From the IMG/VR virus record IMGVR_UViG_3300049846_001431, positions 1 through 37,276 of that record: a stretch of DNA of 37,276 bases. One strand, 5' to 3'. Below, one piece after another: positions 6,694-14,317 of the stretch (its first letter is position 1; every line of letters begins with the position of its first letter). Origin of the DNA: a virus. A program made the translations under genes and the position numbers. The notes beneath the pieces were generated by a model. It was not told where the DNA came from. It was given only the letters and a program-made list of their open reading frames with translations, and did no database searches.

Positions 6694-6699
6694 TCTACC

Positions 6700-7020
6700 A
6701 TGCCAATGCCGACGTATAACGAGTTTTTTACAAACGAAGAGCAAGCAACCGGGGCGGCAGTACAAGCCCTCGTTCAGGTGTTGCAACCGCTGAACGATAG
6801 CGTTCGTGCACTCGCTGCCAATAATTTTCCCGAAAACGCCCAGAGGCGTTACCTGGCATTCATGGCCGAGGTTATCGGCGCACTCTATCGTGAAGTACCT
6901 TTGACATCTCAAGCTAAAGTGCAAGGTCTTGTTGACAAGGAGTTATTCGGTGTCGAGCCATCAAGTACCAGTGGTGAAGATTCAGGAAGTGAAACCGCAC
7001 CCGAACGCGGACAAACTTGA
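6700..7020 (+). CDS. hypothetical protein
   Basis: A 106-aa mostly helical protein ('AVQALVQVLQPLNDSVRALA') with a Ser/Glu-rich low-complexity tail. The last 71 bp overlap the RNA ligase start in another frame. No clear ribosome site is seen; it lies 6 bp behind the preceding stop. One copy of the GCNRCCGGGG motif lies inside it. Confidence 0.5.
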   Translation: MPMPTYNEFFTNEEQATGAAVQALVQVLQPLNDSVRALAANNFPENAQRRYLAFMAEVIGALYREVPLTSQAKVQGLVDKELFGVEPSSTSGEDSGSETAPERGQT

Positions 7021-8062
7021 TATCGCTACCATCGAAGGGTGGTCATGCGTGTGTGGCAAGGGAGAGTTCCCTGGAGCCGGTACGCTGGCGCTTTACATCC
7101 CAATCGATTCGGTGCTACCGGGGGCGGTCGAACAGACCCTGTTCGCTAATAGCAAGGTGAAACCGAACAACGGCCGCATTCGCACCGTAAAAATTCGCGG
7201 CGAAATCTCTCAGGGCATGCTCGTGTCACTGGACAAGTTCCCGCAGGTGCCGCGAAAGAAGGGCTTTGACGCCAGCGAGCTGCTGGGGATTACAAAGTAC
7301 CAGCCCCCGGCTGCTTCTTGGGAGCCACGGGAAAAGACCGCCAACAAGGTCAAGACGAAGAAGTCTCCCAATCCGAATTTTCACAAGTACACGGATTTGG
7401 AGAATATCAAGTGGTACACCAACGTCTTTGAAGAGGGAGAGCCGGTTGCTATCACGGAGAAGATTCATGGCACGAACTTCCGAGCTGGATACGTGAAGAC
7501 GGAAGTCAACACTTGGTGGAAGCGAGTCAAGAAGTTCTTTGGTGTTCTTGCCGAGTACGAATTCGTGCATGGCAGTCGCAATGTCCAGCTTCACGTCTGG
7601 GAGAACGGCAAAGGCACATATTACGGCAAGAACCTGTATCGCCAAGCCGCCATGGACTACAAACTCAAAGACAAGCTTCTGGGTGGAGAGGTCGTGTACG
7701 GAGAGGTTTACGGCACCGGCATTCAGAAGAACTATAACTACGGTTGCAAAAACGAAGAGCGGAAACTAGTTGTGTTCGACGTAATGAAAGATGGCAAGTA
7801 CCTCAATCATGAGGAGTTGGTCCTGTTCTGCCGTGCGCGAGACTTGCCAATGGTGCCGACGCTTTACACCGGCCCATTCAGTATGGACGTGCTCAAGACC
7901 CTCACCGAGGGCGATAGTGTGCTCGCGCCTGAGCAGAAGGTTCGTGAAGGGTGCGTTGTTCGCCCGCTGGAAGAGCGGAACCAAGATGGCCTTGGCAGAA
8001 AGATACTCAAGAGCATCAATCCGCTGTATCTGCTTCGAGACGACAACACGGACTTTCATTAG
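6950..8062 (+). CDS. RNA ligase, DRB0094 (Rnl5-like) family
   Basis: A 370-aa protein. The N-terminal about 100 residues form an OB-fold-like domain ('VKPHPNADKLDIATIEGW', also seen in EMAP-type tRNA-binding domains). The nucleotidyltransferase domain follows, with motif I E-K-I-H-G-T-N (Lys161 = adenylated lysine), motif III-like 'EFVHGSRN', motif IV 'VVYGEVYG', and motif V-like 'REGCVVRPL' with Lys near the end. An N-terminal OB domain before the ligase core is characteristic of the DRB0094 family, which seals 3'-OH/5'-phosphate RNA nicks. The GTG start is chosen because AAGGAG lies 7 nt upstream. Repair of host-cleaved tRNA is plausible beside the phage tRNA. Confidence 0.85.
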   Translation: MSSHQVPVVKIQEVKPHPNADKLDIATIEGWSCVCGKGEFPGAGTLALYIPIDSVLPGAVEQTLFANSKVKPNNGRIRTVKIRGEISQGMLVSLDKFPQVPRKKGFDASELLGITKYQPPAASWEPREKTANKVKTKKSPNPNFHKYTDLENIKWYTNVFEEGEPVAITEKIHGTNFRAGYVKTEVNTWWKRVKKFFGVLAEYEFVHGSRNVQLHVWENGKGTYYGKNLYRQAAMDYKLKDKLLGGEVVYGEVYGTGIQKNYNYGCKNEERKLVVFDVMKDGKYLNHEELVLFCRARDLPMVPTLYTGPFSMDVLKTLTEGDSVLAPEQKVREGCVVRPLEERNQDGLGRKILKSINPLYLLRDDNTDFH

Positions 8063-8088
8063 ACTCGGAAGTCTGATAAGCATGGACG

Positions 8089-8274
8089 ATGCTCACACTC
8101 ACAGAGGCGTATGAAGAATTGCAGCGGCGTAAACGCTTGGCCAGGCGCATGCAGGAGATACATGAAAAGTACGCCAGACTAATAAGAGACAGCTATGCAT
8201 GCAACAACAGGCTTTTGATTATTTACGAGCAAACCGAGACAAGTTCCCAGACCGACTCCCAGAAGTTCTCCTAA
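8089..8274 (+). CDS. small helical hypothetical protein
   Basis: A 61-aa Arg/Leu-rich helical frame ('EELQRRKRLARRMQEIHEKY'). The first half looks like a genuine coiled coil, while the last 25 residues are read over the start of the ATPase gene. The ribosome site is weak. It may exist mainly to couple translation into the ATPase gene. Confidence 0.45.
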   Translation: MLTLTEAYEELQRRKRLARRMQEIHEKYARLIRDSYACNNRLLIIYEQTETSSQTDSQKFS

Positions 8275-9143
8275 GCGAGTATTTCGTTTCGCCCACCTCC
8301 CGAACCGAATTCATTTTTGTTGGTCCGCGTGAGAGCGGAAAGACAACGTGGCTGCGCCAAAACGGCTGGCTACGCGATGATGGGTCCATTGTTGGCAACG
8401 GGGTATACGGTTACGACGCTGACCAAGATGCGGCCGACCTTGCCACTATGGGCAAGAAGCTAACCGCCATGAAGCGTTTCAGAGAGAACGAATGGCGCAG
8501 TCATCCGGATTACGTGCCCATCGTGGTCATGTCCGATACTAATTGGGCGAGGCTAAAGAGCCGTACAACTCATTCTATTGATACTACACACATCGCTAAC
8601 ATCAAGTTCCCCCAGGCCGCATTTTACGCAGCTATCAAGAAACTTCCCGTCAATATAGAAGCCGTGTATGAAGTTTTCGGGGCTACGTTCTTGCTTGCTG
8701 CCACTGACGCACACGGTCGTTTGCTGCCGGGGCTGGCGTACGCTATGTTGCTCGCTACCCTCGACGAGGGCGGCCGTGTGACGAGAGCTAAGGCCCGAGC
8801 GCAAGCCAAAATTGCTGGTGAATGGTTAGCACAGCAGCAAGACCTAGCTCGATGGCTGATAGAATTGGTGCCATCATACAAGCGTCTGGTAGATAAACAG
8901 CAGACCGTCAGCTACCATCTTAAAACCGTCCGCTCCCGGTTGCTTAGCCACTCTTTTCGCACTCGCATCGAACGACCTTGGGGATTAGGCGTCAACGAAT
9001 ACATGAAATATCTCGAAGCTGCCGGGGTGTGGAGGGTAACCGATAAGGGTTATGCTCATTGGGGACGGCCGTATTCTATCGGCTCTGCTTATCATAAACT
9101 TAGCTTGACAACGAAAGCTATCGATGCAATACTACCGGCATGA
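8199..9143 (+). CDS. P-loop NTPase of unknown role
   Basis: A 314-aa protein with a Walker A motif G-P-R-E-S-G-K-T-T at residues 42-50 after a beta-strand 'TEFIFVG'. The strand 'YVPIVVMSD' may carry the second acidic residue. The C-terminal half is helical and basic, ending with a winged-helix-like region ('EYMKYLEAAGVWRVTDKGYAHW'). It does not match kinase, terminase or helicase motifs that I know. Its stop overlaps the serine recombinase start by ATGA, so the two are coupled and may act together. Confidence 0.65.
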   Translation: MQQQAFDYLRANRDKFPDRLPEVLLSEYFVSPTSRTEFIFVGPRESGKTTWLRQNGWLRDDGSIVGNGVYGYDADQDAADLATMGKKLTAMKRFRENEWRSHPDYVPIVVMSDTNWARLKSRTTHSIDTTHIANIKFPQAAFYAAIKKLPVNIEAVYEVFGATFLLAATDAHGRLLPGLAYAMLLATLDEGGRVTRAKARAQAKIAGEWLAQQQDLARWLIELVPSYKRLVDKQQTVSYHLKTVRSRLLSHSFRTRIERPWGLGVNEYMKYLEAAGVWRVTDKGYAHWGRPYSIGSAYHKLSLTTKAIDAILPA

Positions 9144-9949
9144 GCAAGAAAACAATCGCCTATTGTCGTGTTTCCACGGATAAGCAGATGGACGGTGCTG
9201 GTATTGACCAGCAGCGCGCCTCTATTATCGCTTACGCTATGGCTCACAACATCACGATTGATGAATGGGCTATCGAGCATGAAACGGGAACCACCGAGGA
9301 ACGAGAAGTTATCCAACGTCTTCTTGCTGAAAGCAAGGCAGAAAAAGTACAAGCAATTATCGTTGACCGAGTTGACCGACTTGGCCGCACTCTCCTCACC
9401 TGTGAAAGATTGCATGCGGGATTTAGAGCGGCAGCAGTGGAAGTCGTTTTTGCAAATTCTAGTTTTGGCACTGGTGCTTCTGGCGATTTGTTTCGTCAAA
9501 TTATGGGTGCTTTAGCGCAATACGACCGTACCTCTTGGCTTTCTCGTATGTCGCAGTGCCGTAAATCTGCGGTTGCACGCAAAGGCACATCGGCCGGTGG
9601 AAGGACAGTGTACGGGTATGTTTCTATCGGTGACGGCCGGCTTGCTGTGGATTCTGCTACTGTTGGTATTGTACAGCGTGCTTTTGAACTTGCGGACCTC
9701 GGACGGTCCATCACAGAAATCGCAAAACAACTGAATGCAGAAGGGTTTCGCAGTCGCAAGGGTACGCAACTGTTTCCACAGCAGGTTAAGCGTATCCTCG
9801 GCCGTAAGGAAGTTTATGAAGGAAAGACTGTACTGCATAAGGTACAGCTAGAAGCTGGTGTGAGGCCATCCCAGCCGGAGATTATCAATATGCATGTCAC
9901 GCAATCGAGAGCCGTTGTGGAGTCGGATACTCCAAGACCCCAAGTGTAA
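9140..9949 (+). CDS. small serine recombinase (resolvase/invertase family)
   Basis: A 269-aa protein. Resolvase catalytic domain: 'AYCRVSTDKQ' with Arg10 and nucleophile Ser12, then 'DRVDRLGR' at 76-83 giving the further catalytic arginines. A 'Recombinase' DNA-binding domain follows at about 150-235 ('GRTVYGY', 'GRSITEIAKQLNAEGF'). Large serine integrases exceed 450 residues and carry a zinc ribbon and coiled coil; both are absent here, so this is a compact form. Such enzymes cut and rejoin DNA through a 5'-phosphoserine link. It is coupled to the upstream ATPase. No tyrosine integrase is in the window, so this is the only candidate for integration, inversion or dimer resolution. Confidence 0.85.
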   Translation: MSKKTIAYCRVSTDKQMDGAGIDQQRASIIAYAMAHNITIDEWAIEHETGTTEEREVIQRLLAESKAEKVQAIIVDRVDRLGRTLLTCERLHAGFRAAAVEVVFANSSFGTGASGDLFRQIMGALAQYDRTSWLSRMSQCRKSAVARKGTSAGGRTVYGYVSIGDGRLAVDSATVGIVQRAFELADLGRSITEIAKQLNAEGFRSRKGTQLFPQQVKRILGRKEVYEGKTVLHKVQLEAGVRPSQPEIINMHVTQSRAVVESDTPRPQV

Positions 9950-10478
9950 AGAGTTTCTCAAGAAGCACAAAGACGAGTTTGCCAAAGAGAGCTTCGTTCC
10001 GCAGCCCATTGCCTTCCCTGAGCTGGGCATTCCTAGCAGCTTCATGGCTGACGTTATCAAGGAGGCAATGCCTTTTGATAACCCAGAACACCAGATGTTG
10101 GCCGAAATGTACCTGGCTATGTCGGCTAGGCGCATTGCTTCAAAGCTAGATTGGCCTCGACGTAAGGTGTATGTGCGTTTGCGCAATCTCAAGCGCATTG
10201 CCCTCAGACGGTGGAAATCTAAACGTCGTAAGATGGTAGGGGCTCGCGAAGAGACTCGGGACCTGGATACCAGCCCGGATTTGATAGCCCTTAAGGTAAA
10301 AACTTTTACCTTCCTTGGTAGAAGTAAAAATGCGTATCTAATTCAAGTAGATGAAGACGATGACTTGAAGTGGGTAGATGAGAACGGTCAGGCTTTTACA
10401 CAAGAAATTCAGGTAATACTAAATAATATTGAAGAATACGGTCAGGAGTTTGAACATGTCGATATCGACAACTCCTAA
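9894..10478 (+). CDS. putative HTH DNA-binding protein
   Basis: A 194-aa protein overlapping the end of the recombinase by 56 bp. Residues about 65-95 ('HQMLAEMYLAMSARRIASKL', then 'WPRRKVYVRLRNLKRIALRR') have the shape of a sigma-70 region 4 or other helix-turn-helix followed by a very basic tail. The C-terminal 50 residues are acidic. GGAG lies upstream of the ATG at 9894. It may be a transcription regulator of the phage, or an accessory to the recombinase. Confidence 0.55.
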   Translation: MSRNREPLWSRILQDPKCKEFLKKHKDEFAKESFVPQPIAFPELGIPSSFMADVIKEAMPFDNPEHQMLAEMYLAMSARRIASKLDWPRRKVYVRLRNLKRIALRRWKSKRRKMVGAREETRDLDTSPDLIALKVKTFTFLGRSKNAYLIQVDEDDDLKWVDENGQAFTQEIQVILNNIEEYGQEFEHVDIDNS

Positions 10479-10944
10479 CTTTTTGCTAGCAATCGACCCA
10501 GGTGCATCCGCGGGATGGGCGCTTTTCGAAGAGGGAAAGCTAACCGCTTATGGGACCGCCCGCGGTAGCATGTGGCGCAGTTTTGTCCAGGACATGGCTC
10601 CCAAGCTGAAAAACTGGTACCAGAACGGTACTGCTATCATCGAACAAGGCTGGACAAATCGCAGCAAGAGTGCCCTGACTTTAGGTCAACGCAGAGGGCT
10701 CGCTCAAGCTGCGGCCGAGTTTTTTGGCTTCGACCAAATCGAGTACATCGCCTCATCCACATGGATGAATGGCCTGTACGGCTCTATTCACGGCAAGGAT
10801 ACGAAGCGGCTTTCTACCGAGCGGGTTAGAACTGTGCATAATCTTGTTGACCTAACTCACGATGTGTGTGACGCTATCAATATCGGAGAGTATTTTTTAC
10901 AAAACTGTAAAACCGGGTTGAAAAATGCCAAGAAAAAGCGGTAA
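10456..10944 (+). CDS. RuvC-like Holliday-junction resolvase
   Basis: A 162-aa protein with the RuvC/RNase H-fold opening 'LLAIDPGASAGWAL' (first catalytic Asp14), a second strand ending in Glu ('TAIIEQGW'), and a C-terminal 'LTHDVCDAI' giving the last acidic residues. Such enzymes cut four-way junctions produced by recombination-dependent replication. The start at 10456 has AGGAG 8 nt upstream; a longer frame to 10429 has none. It lies with Cas4-like, Sak4-like and SSB genes, which supports the role. Confidence 0.82.
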   Translation: MSISTTPNFLLAIDPGASAGWALFEEGKLTAYGTARGSMWRSFVQDMAPKLKNWYQNGTAIIEQGWTNRSKSALTLGQRRGLAQAAAEFFGFDQIEYIASSTWMNGLYGSIHGKDTKRLSTERVRTVHNLVDLTHDVCDAINIGEYFLQNCKTGLKNAKKKR

Positions 10945-11206
10945 TTTACGTTCTTGTAAAAATTGTGGCTGGGTGCACTTCGCTGTTTCACGCGAATTCG
11001 CAGAGGCTGAAGTTATAAAATTCAACGAATATTTCAACACGCTATCAGAGGTAGATAGGAAGTTATACTACGGCAACAGACCTGCTAGTATAGCTCTTTA
11101 TGACAGATGCGACAAGTGTGGTGAAGATTACAAAAATTTCAAAGCAACTCCGAAACAACAAGCCGAGGCTGTACGTGGCAGCACTATAGGACCGATTATA
11201 AAATGA
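10925..11206 (+). CDS. zinc-ribbon hypothetical protein
   Basis: A 93-aa protein with two C-x2-C pairs, 'CKNC' near the N-terminus and 'CDKC' at about residue 62, enclosing an about 50-residue helical insert. This is the layout of a four-Cys zinc ribbon. It overlaps the end of the resolvase gene by 20 bp. The role may be nucleic-acid binding in the replication block. Confidence 0.6.
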   Translation: MPRKSGNLRSCKNCGWVHFAVSREFAEAEVIKFNEYFNTLSEVDRKLYYGNRPASIALYDRCDKCGEDYKNFKATPKQQAEAVRGSTIGPIIK

Positions 11207-11207
11207 C

Positions 11208-11579
11208 ATGGCTAACCTTGAAAAACAAAGAGAGGCAAGCAGGCGTTGGAGAGAAAAGAATCCGAAGTTTACTTCTAAATGGCGACGCACACCGAGCGGC
11301 CTGTACTCAGCGTACAAATGTTCCGCTAAAAGTAAATTTCTATCTTTCACGCTTACAAAGCAGCAGTTTATATCTTTGGCACGTTTGCCTTGTACTTACT
11401 GTGGTGAGTTTATAGAACCTGGTGGTCTCGATAGAGTTGATAGTAGTCTAGGCTATACATTGAATAATGTGGTTTCTTGTTGCTCTCAGTGTAACACTAT
11501 GAAAATGGATTATTCGACTAGTGAATTCCTGAGTAAAGTAGCTAGAATATATCATAATATAGGACGGTCTGTATCATGA
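11208..11579 (+). CDS. HNH endonuclease, probable free-standing homing type
   Basis: A 123-aa protein. The basic N-terminus (R/K-rich, residues 1-45) is followed by C62-x2-C65, 'GLDRVDSSLGY' with the metal-binding core at 73-83, Asn86/87, and C92-x2-C95-N-T-M-K. This is the usual order of small phage HNH nucleases with a structural zinc. The gene is more AT-rich than the flanking genes and sits between replication genes, as mobile homing endonucleases do. Start is ATG at 11208, 1 bp after the previous stop; its stop overlaps the next gene by ATGA. Confidence 0.8.
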   Translation: MANLEKQREASRRWREKNPKFTSKWRRTPSGLYSAYKCSAKSKFLSFTLTKQQFISLARLPCTYCGEFIEPGGLDRVDSSLGYTLNNVVSCCSQCNTMKMDYSTSEFLSKVARIYHNIGRSVS

Positions 11580-12490
11580 GCAGTTTGTCGCATTCTAGGG
11601 CATATGTATTTACTAAGTGTCGTAAACAATACGATTATAAATACAGAAAAAATATTAAGACGTTACCAAAAAATTTGTATTTGGATTCATGGGAGCGAAT
11701 GAATAGAGGAATCTTAATACATGCTGGTATGGAAAGTGGGTTTCTGGGAGAGCCTGTCTATCAAGGTATCAATGAACACATAGAGGAGCTGCAAAAACAG
11801 GTCTTGAGTGATGAACAGAAGGCAATGCTACCGGGGATGGCGCAAGATTCTATCGCGGTAGCCTGTGCAGCGCTCGAATGGCTGCCTGTAACCGATTGGG
11901 AGCCGGTGATACACAATGGCAAGCCTATGGTCGAAGCTGAGTTGCGAATGCCGATTGCAGGTTGGGAAGATTATGTTGGATACGCAGATTTGGTGGCAAG
12001 ACATAAACCTACCGGTCGAGTACTGGTCCTCGACTATAAGAGCCGTGAAAGATTTGAAGCAGCAGAGTCAGACCGATTTAATAAGCAATTTGCTCTATAT
12101 CAGTATGTTCTCGGTTTCCTCGGTGTTCATTGTGATGGCAGCTTGCTTGTGGAACTTAAGCCTACTCCTCCTAGGCGTGCTGTTCGGGGCGGTAATGTCG
12201 ATATCGGTGGTATTGATAGTGAGCGTATTAGCGCTTGTGGACGTTTCCGCTCTATTCCTACGTACCGTTCTCAAACTTTCCTTGAAAATACGTGGCGTAA
12301 TTTCGAGCGCGAAGCAAAAGTTATGGCGTACGTTGGGGACGAAGAGATTTTCACGAACATGAATGCTTTCGTGTGCAAGGATTGTCCCTATCAACGCCTT
12401 TGCCAAGCAGAACTTAACGGGGAAGACGCAGATTATATTTTGCGTACTCAATACCAGCGCCCCGGTAGCATTAAGGTCGTTTGTGAGTAG
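11576..12490 (+). CDS. Cas4/RecB-like PD-(D/E)XK exonuclease with Fe-S cysteines
   Basis: A 304-aa protein with the RecB-type nuclease motifs: His49 ('GILIHAG'), Asp138 ('GYADLV'), Asp153-x-Lys155 ('VLDYKSR'), and Gln171-x3-Tyr175. Cys15 plus C267, C270 and C276 ('CKDCPYQRLC') match the four-Cys iron-sulfur cluster that ties together both ends of Cas4/AddB nucleases. Phage versions probably resect DNA ends for recombination; there is no CRISPR array here. The first 180 bp share the AT-rich composition of the HNH gene. Confidence 0.85.
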   Translation: MSSLSHSRAYVFTKCRKQYDYKYRKNIKTLPKNLYLDSWERMNRGILIHAGMESGFLGEPVYQGINEHIEELQKQVLSDEQKAMLPGMAQDSIAVACAALEWLPVTDWEPVIHNGKPMVEAELRMPIAGWEDYVGYADLVARHKPTGRVLVLDYKSRERFEAAESDRFNKQFALYQYVLGFLGVHCDGSLLVELKPTPPRRAVRGGNVDIGGIDSERISACGRFRSIPTYRSQTFLENTWRNFEREAKVMAYVGDEEIFTNMNAFVCKDCPYQRLCQAELNGEDADYILRTQYQRPGSIKVVCE

Positions 12491-12519
12491 TGGTAGTAGT
12501 AACAACCAAGGAGTTTTTA

Positions 12520-12725
12520 TGGCAACACCGAGAGACATTGCGAAAGTGTTTTACAAGCTCTCCTGGCTCGAAGGTAACACTGAGGTGCTGCAACAGCTGC
12601 TCAACGTCATGGCCGACGATTACAAAGGGCTGTCCAAGGACGTGGAAGCAGATGAAGAAGCGATTGTCAAGTGGAAAGAGATTTCTACCAAATGCCGAGA
12701 CCTGGCCAGGCTACTTGAAGCTTGA
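12520..12725 (+). CDS. small helical hypothetical protein
   Basis: A 68-aa protein (A-T-P-R-D-I-A-K-V-F-Y-K-L-S-W) with a good ribosome site, AAGGAG 5-6 nt upstream. It is all-helical and acidic. It sits between the nuclease and the Sak4-like ATPase, so it may be an accessory to recombination. No family is recognised. Confidence 0.6.
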
Positions 12726-12779
12726 CGTTTTGGTAGATGTACGATAGAAGAAGTATACAAACAAAGGAATAGTTTATGC

Positions 12780-13592
12780 ATGTTGCAAATCAGAAAATTG
12801 AACAACGAAAGCGCATCCCTCTCCCGGCGTATCCTCATCTATGGTGACCCAGGAGCAGGAAAAACGCATCTCATCGGAACTGCACAAGATGTTGCAGAGA
12901 TGCGGGACGTTCTTGTTGCCGATATGGATGGGGGTAGCATTACCCTTCTTTCTAGAGGTGATGTTAGCGCTGTTGATACTCGCGACGTTAATAGCGTTCA
13001 GCAACTACTCTGGATGATGGCACAGAAGGACCCTAAGGTTGCTAACATTAAGACTCTGGTGCTTGATGGTTGCAGCGAACTTCAGAAGCGCGACCTTTCT
13101 GATATTGCTACTGCTGAAGCTAAGAAGCCTCAAAACGATACCCGCAACAAACCTCGTGACGCGGACCGCAACGAGTTGCTGGACTACCGTGTGAATCAGA
13201 CGCGCATGTTGCGAATTTTCCGAATGGCGCGCGACATTCCTGGTATCAACATTATCGCTACTGCCTGGGCGAAGAAGACGTTTCCGAAGACCCCAGATGG
13301 CAAGCAGAAGAAAGAATCACAGCCGACTCTCATTGCACCGGACCTCACGGGCGGTGTGTTAGATACAGTTCTGGGGGCGTTTGATAATGTTTGGTACATG
13401 TTCCATGACCCGGATACTGACACTCGCCACCTTGTTACTAACAACTACCATACGGTGCGCGCGAAAACGCGAGACATTGAGGTCGCGAAGCTGCTTTCTA
13501 ACAAAGAGGGTGCTCCGCTCTTGACCAATCCTACCTTCTCTGCTATTTACGATGCATACAAAGCCGTGTATTCGGCCAAAGGAGATAAGTAA
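12780..13592 (+). CDS. Sak4-like RecA-fold ATPase (AAA_24 type)
   Basis: A 270-aa protein with Walker A G-D-P-G-A-G-K-T-H at 22-30 and Walker B 'TLVLDGC'. A long arginine/lysine-rich middle is followed by 'INIIATAWAKK'. This is the layout of Sak4-type phage recombinases (RecA-core only), which work with a phage SSB in strand annealing. The DUF669-like SSB lies immediately downstream with a 2-bp gap, a pairing frequent in phages. AAAGGA precedes the start. Confidence 0.82.
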   Translation: MLQIRKLNNESASLSRRILIYGDPGAGKTHLIGTAQDVAEMRDVLVADMDGGSITLLSRGDVSAVDTRDVNSVQQLLWMMAQKDPKVANIKTLVLDGCSELQKRDLSDIATAEAKKPQNDTRNKPRDADRNELLDYRVNQTRMLRIFRMARDIPGINIIATAWAKKTFPKTPDGKQKKESQPTLIAPDLTGGVLDTVLGAFDNVWYMFHDPDTDTRHLVTNNYHTVRAKTRDIEVAKLLSNKEGAPLLTNPTFSAIYDAYKAVYSAKGDK

Positions 13593-13594
13593 CT

Positions 13595-14044
13595 ATGACC
13601 GTTCCATTGTCTGCGCAAGAAGAAGAGTTCGTTTTCAAGCCGGGTGAGGCCGCCCTCAAGAGCAAGTTTGTCTTTGAGGACGGGAAATACGGTGCCCGCG
13701 TCACAGACGTGGAAAAGGGTACTAGCAAAGCCGGCAAGCCGAAATATGTTTTCAAGATTCTTGGTATCGAAGGTCCAACCGAAGGTATCGAGTACGAGCA
13801 ACACCTTTCGCTTGCTGAAAATGCTCAATGGAAACTCATTGAGGTTCTGGATGCGATTGGCGTGAAGCCTCGTGATGACGGCTCGTACAATGCCAAGGAA
13901 GCTATCGGCAAGCCGGTTACAATTTACCTCAAGCAAACCACGAACCCCGAGAGTGGCAAGAAGTTTATGCAGGTTGAGAGTCTTCTCCCTGCTACTAAGA
14001 ATGCTGCCGGGGGCGGGGCTCAAAAGAATGTTGTCCCCTTCTAA
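13595..14044 (+). CDS. single-stranded DNA-binding protein (DUF669-like)
   Basis: A 149-aa protein with strands and spacing of an OB-fold ('GKYGARVTDVEKGTSKAGKPK', 'EYEQHLSLAENAQWKLIEVL'), a Gly-rich linker, and the C-terminal tip N-V-V-P-F. That tip recalls the '-PF' end with which SSBs bind partner proteins. GGAG lies 10-12 nt before the ATG. It directly follows the Sak4-like ATPase. The family is usually annotated DUF669 and inferred to coat ssDNA during replication and recombination. Confidence 0.78.
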   Translation: MTVPLSAQEEEFVFKPGEAALKSKFVFEDGKYGARVTDVEKGTSKAGKPKYVFKILGIEGPTEGIEYEQHLSLAENAQWKLIEVLDAIGVKPRDDGSYNAKEAIGKPVTIYLKQTTNPESGKKFMQVESLLPATKNAAGGGAQKNVVPF

Positions 14045-14048
14045 AACG

Positions 14049-14077
14049 CGATAGAAGGGTGGGTGCCGACGTATAAT
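14049..14077 (+). promoter_or_regulatory. possible promoter (consensus -10 box)
   Basis: A perfect TATAAT is at 14072-14077 within the largest non-coding gap. The -35 position (about 14049) is poor and there is no TGn extension. A CCGAC/GTCGG pair flanks the -10 box (14066-14086), so it could also be a structured element. Confidence 0.35.
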
Positions 14078-14104
14078 GGGAGGTCGGTAAAGCCGGGGTA
14101 GGGT

Positions 14105-14130
14105 GCTGGGGCTTATTACCCCAGCGTTTT
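14105..14130 (+). terminator. rho-independent terminator
   Basis: The stem GCTGGGG/CCCCAGC (7 bp) has loop CTTATTA and is followed by GTTTT. It lies 60 bp after the SSB stop and should end the replication-block transcript, leaving polA to a separate promoter or read-through. Confidence 0.75.
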
Positions 14131-14317
14131 AAGGGCGACCACGGATGTTTTTGGGCTTCGGTAGTGTGAATGGTGTGCGGAATATCCGGGCGGCTAGTCG
14201 ACACGGCCAATACTAGTTGGTTAGTACGCATATACCTAGGAAGCACATTGGAGTGTTGAAGACTCCGAGAGTCTGGGTTCGAATCCCAGCAAGCCCCATT
14301 TCTTATATCGGAGACTT
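14131..14317 (+). other. non-coding region with tRNA-like 3' half
   Basis: No open frame covers this stretch. At 14250-14297 there is an anticodon-like arm GGAGT-GTTGAAG-ACTCC (anticodon TGA, U33 present), a 6-nt variable part, a perfect T-arm CTGGG-TTCGAAT-CCCAG, then CAAGCCC-C-A, exactly as in the 3' half of a tRNA. No acceptor partner or D-arm is at the right distance. GGGCTT at 14153-14158 could pair with AAGCCC at 14291-14296, but with 132 nt between. Possible explanations: a tRNA-derived attachment site, a decayed tRNA, or a tRNA-like small RNA. A ribosome site GGAG (14310) for polA closes the region. Confidence 0.55.

Noticed and set aside
12722-12746. TTGACG promoter before the Sak4-like gene
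   Set aside because: The -35 is good but the -10 at 17-bp spacing (TAGAAG) is poor; not enough support.
14153-14297. tmRNA or intron-containing tRNA
   Set aside because: Too short for a tmRNA, lacks a tmRNA 5' start and a plausible tag frame, and is too short for a group I intron with a complete tRNA 5' half.
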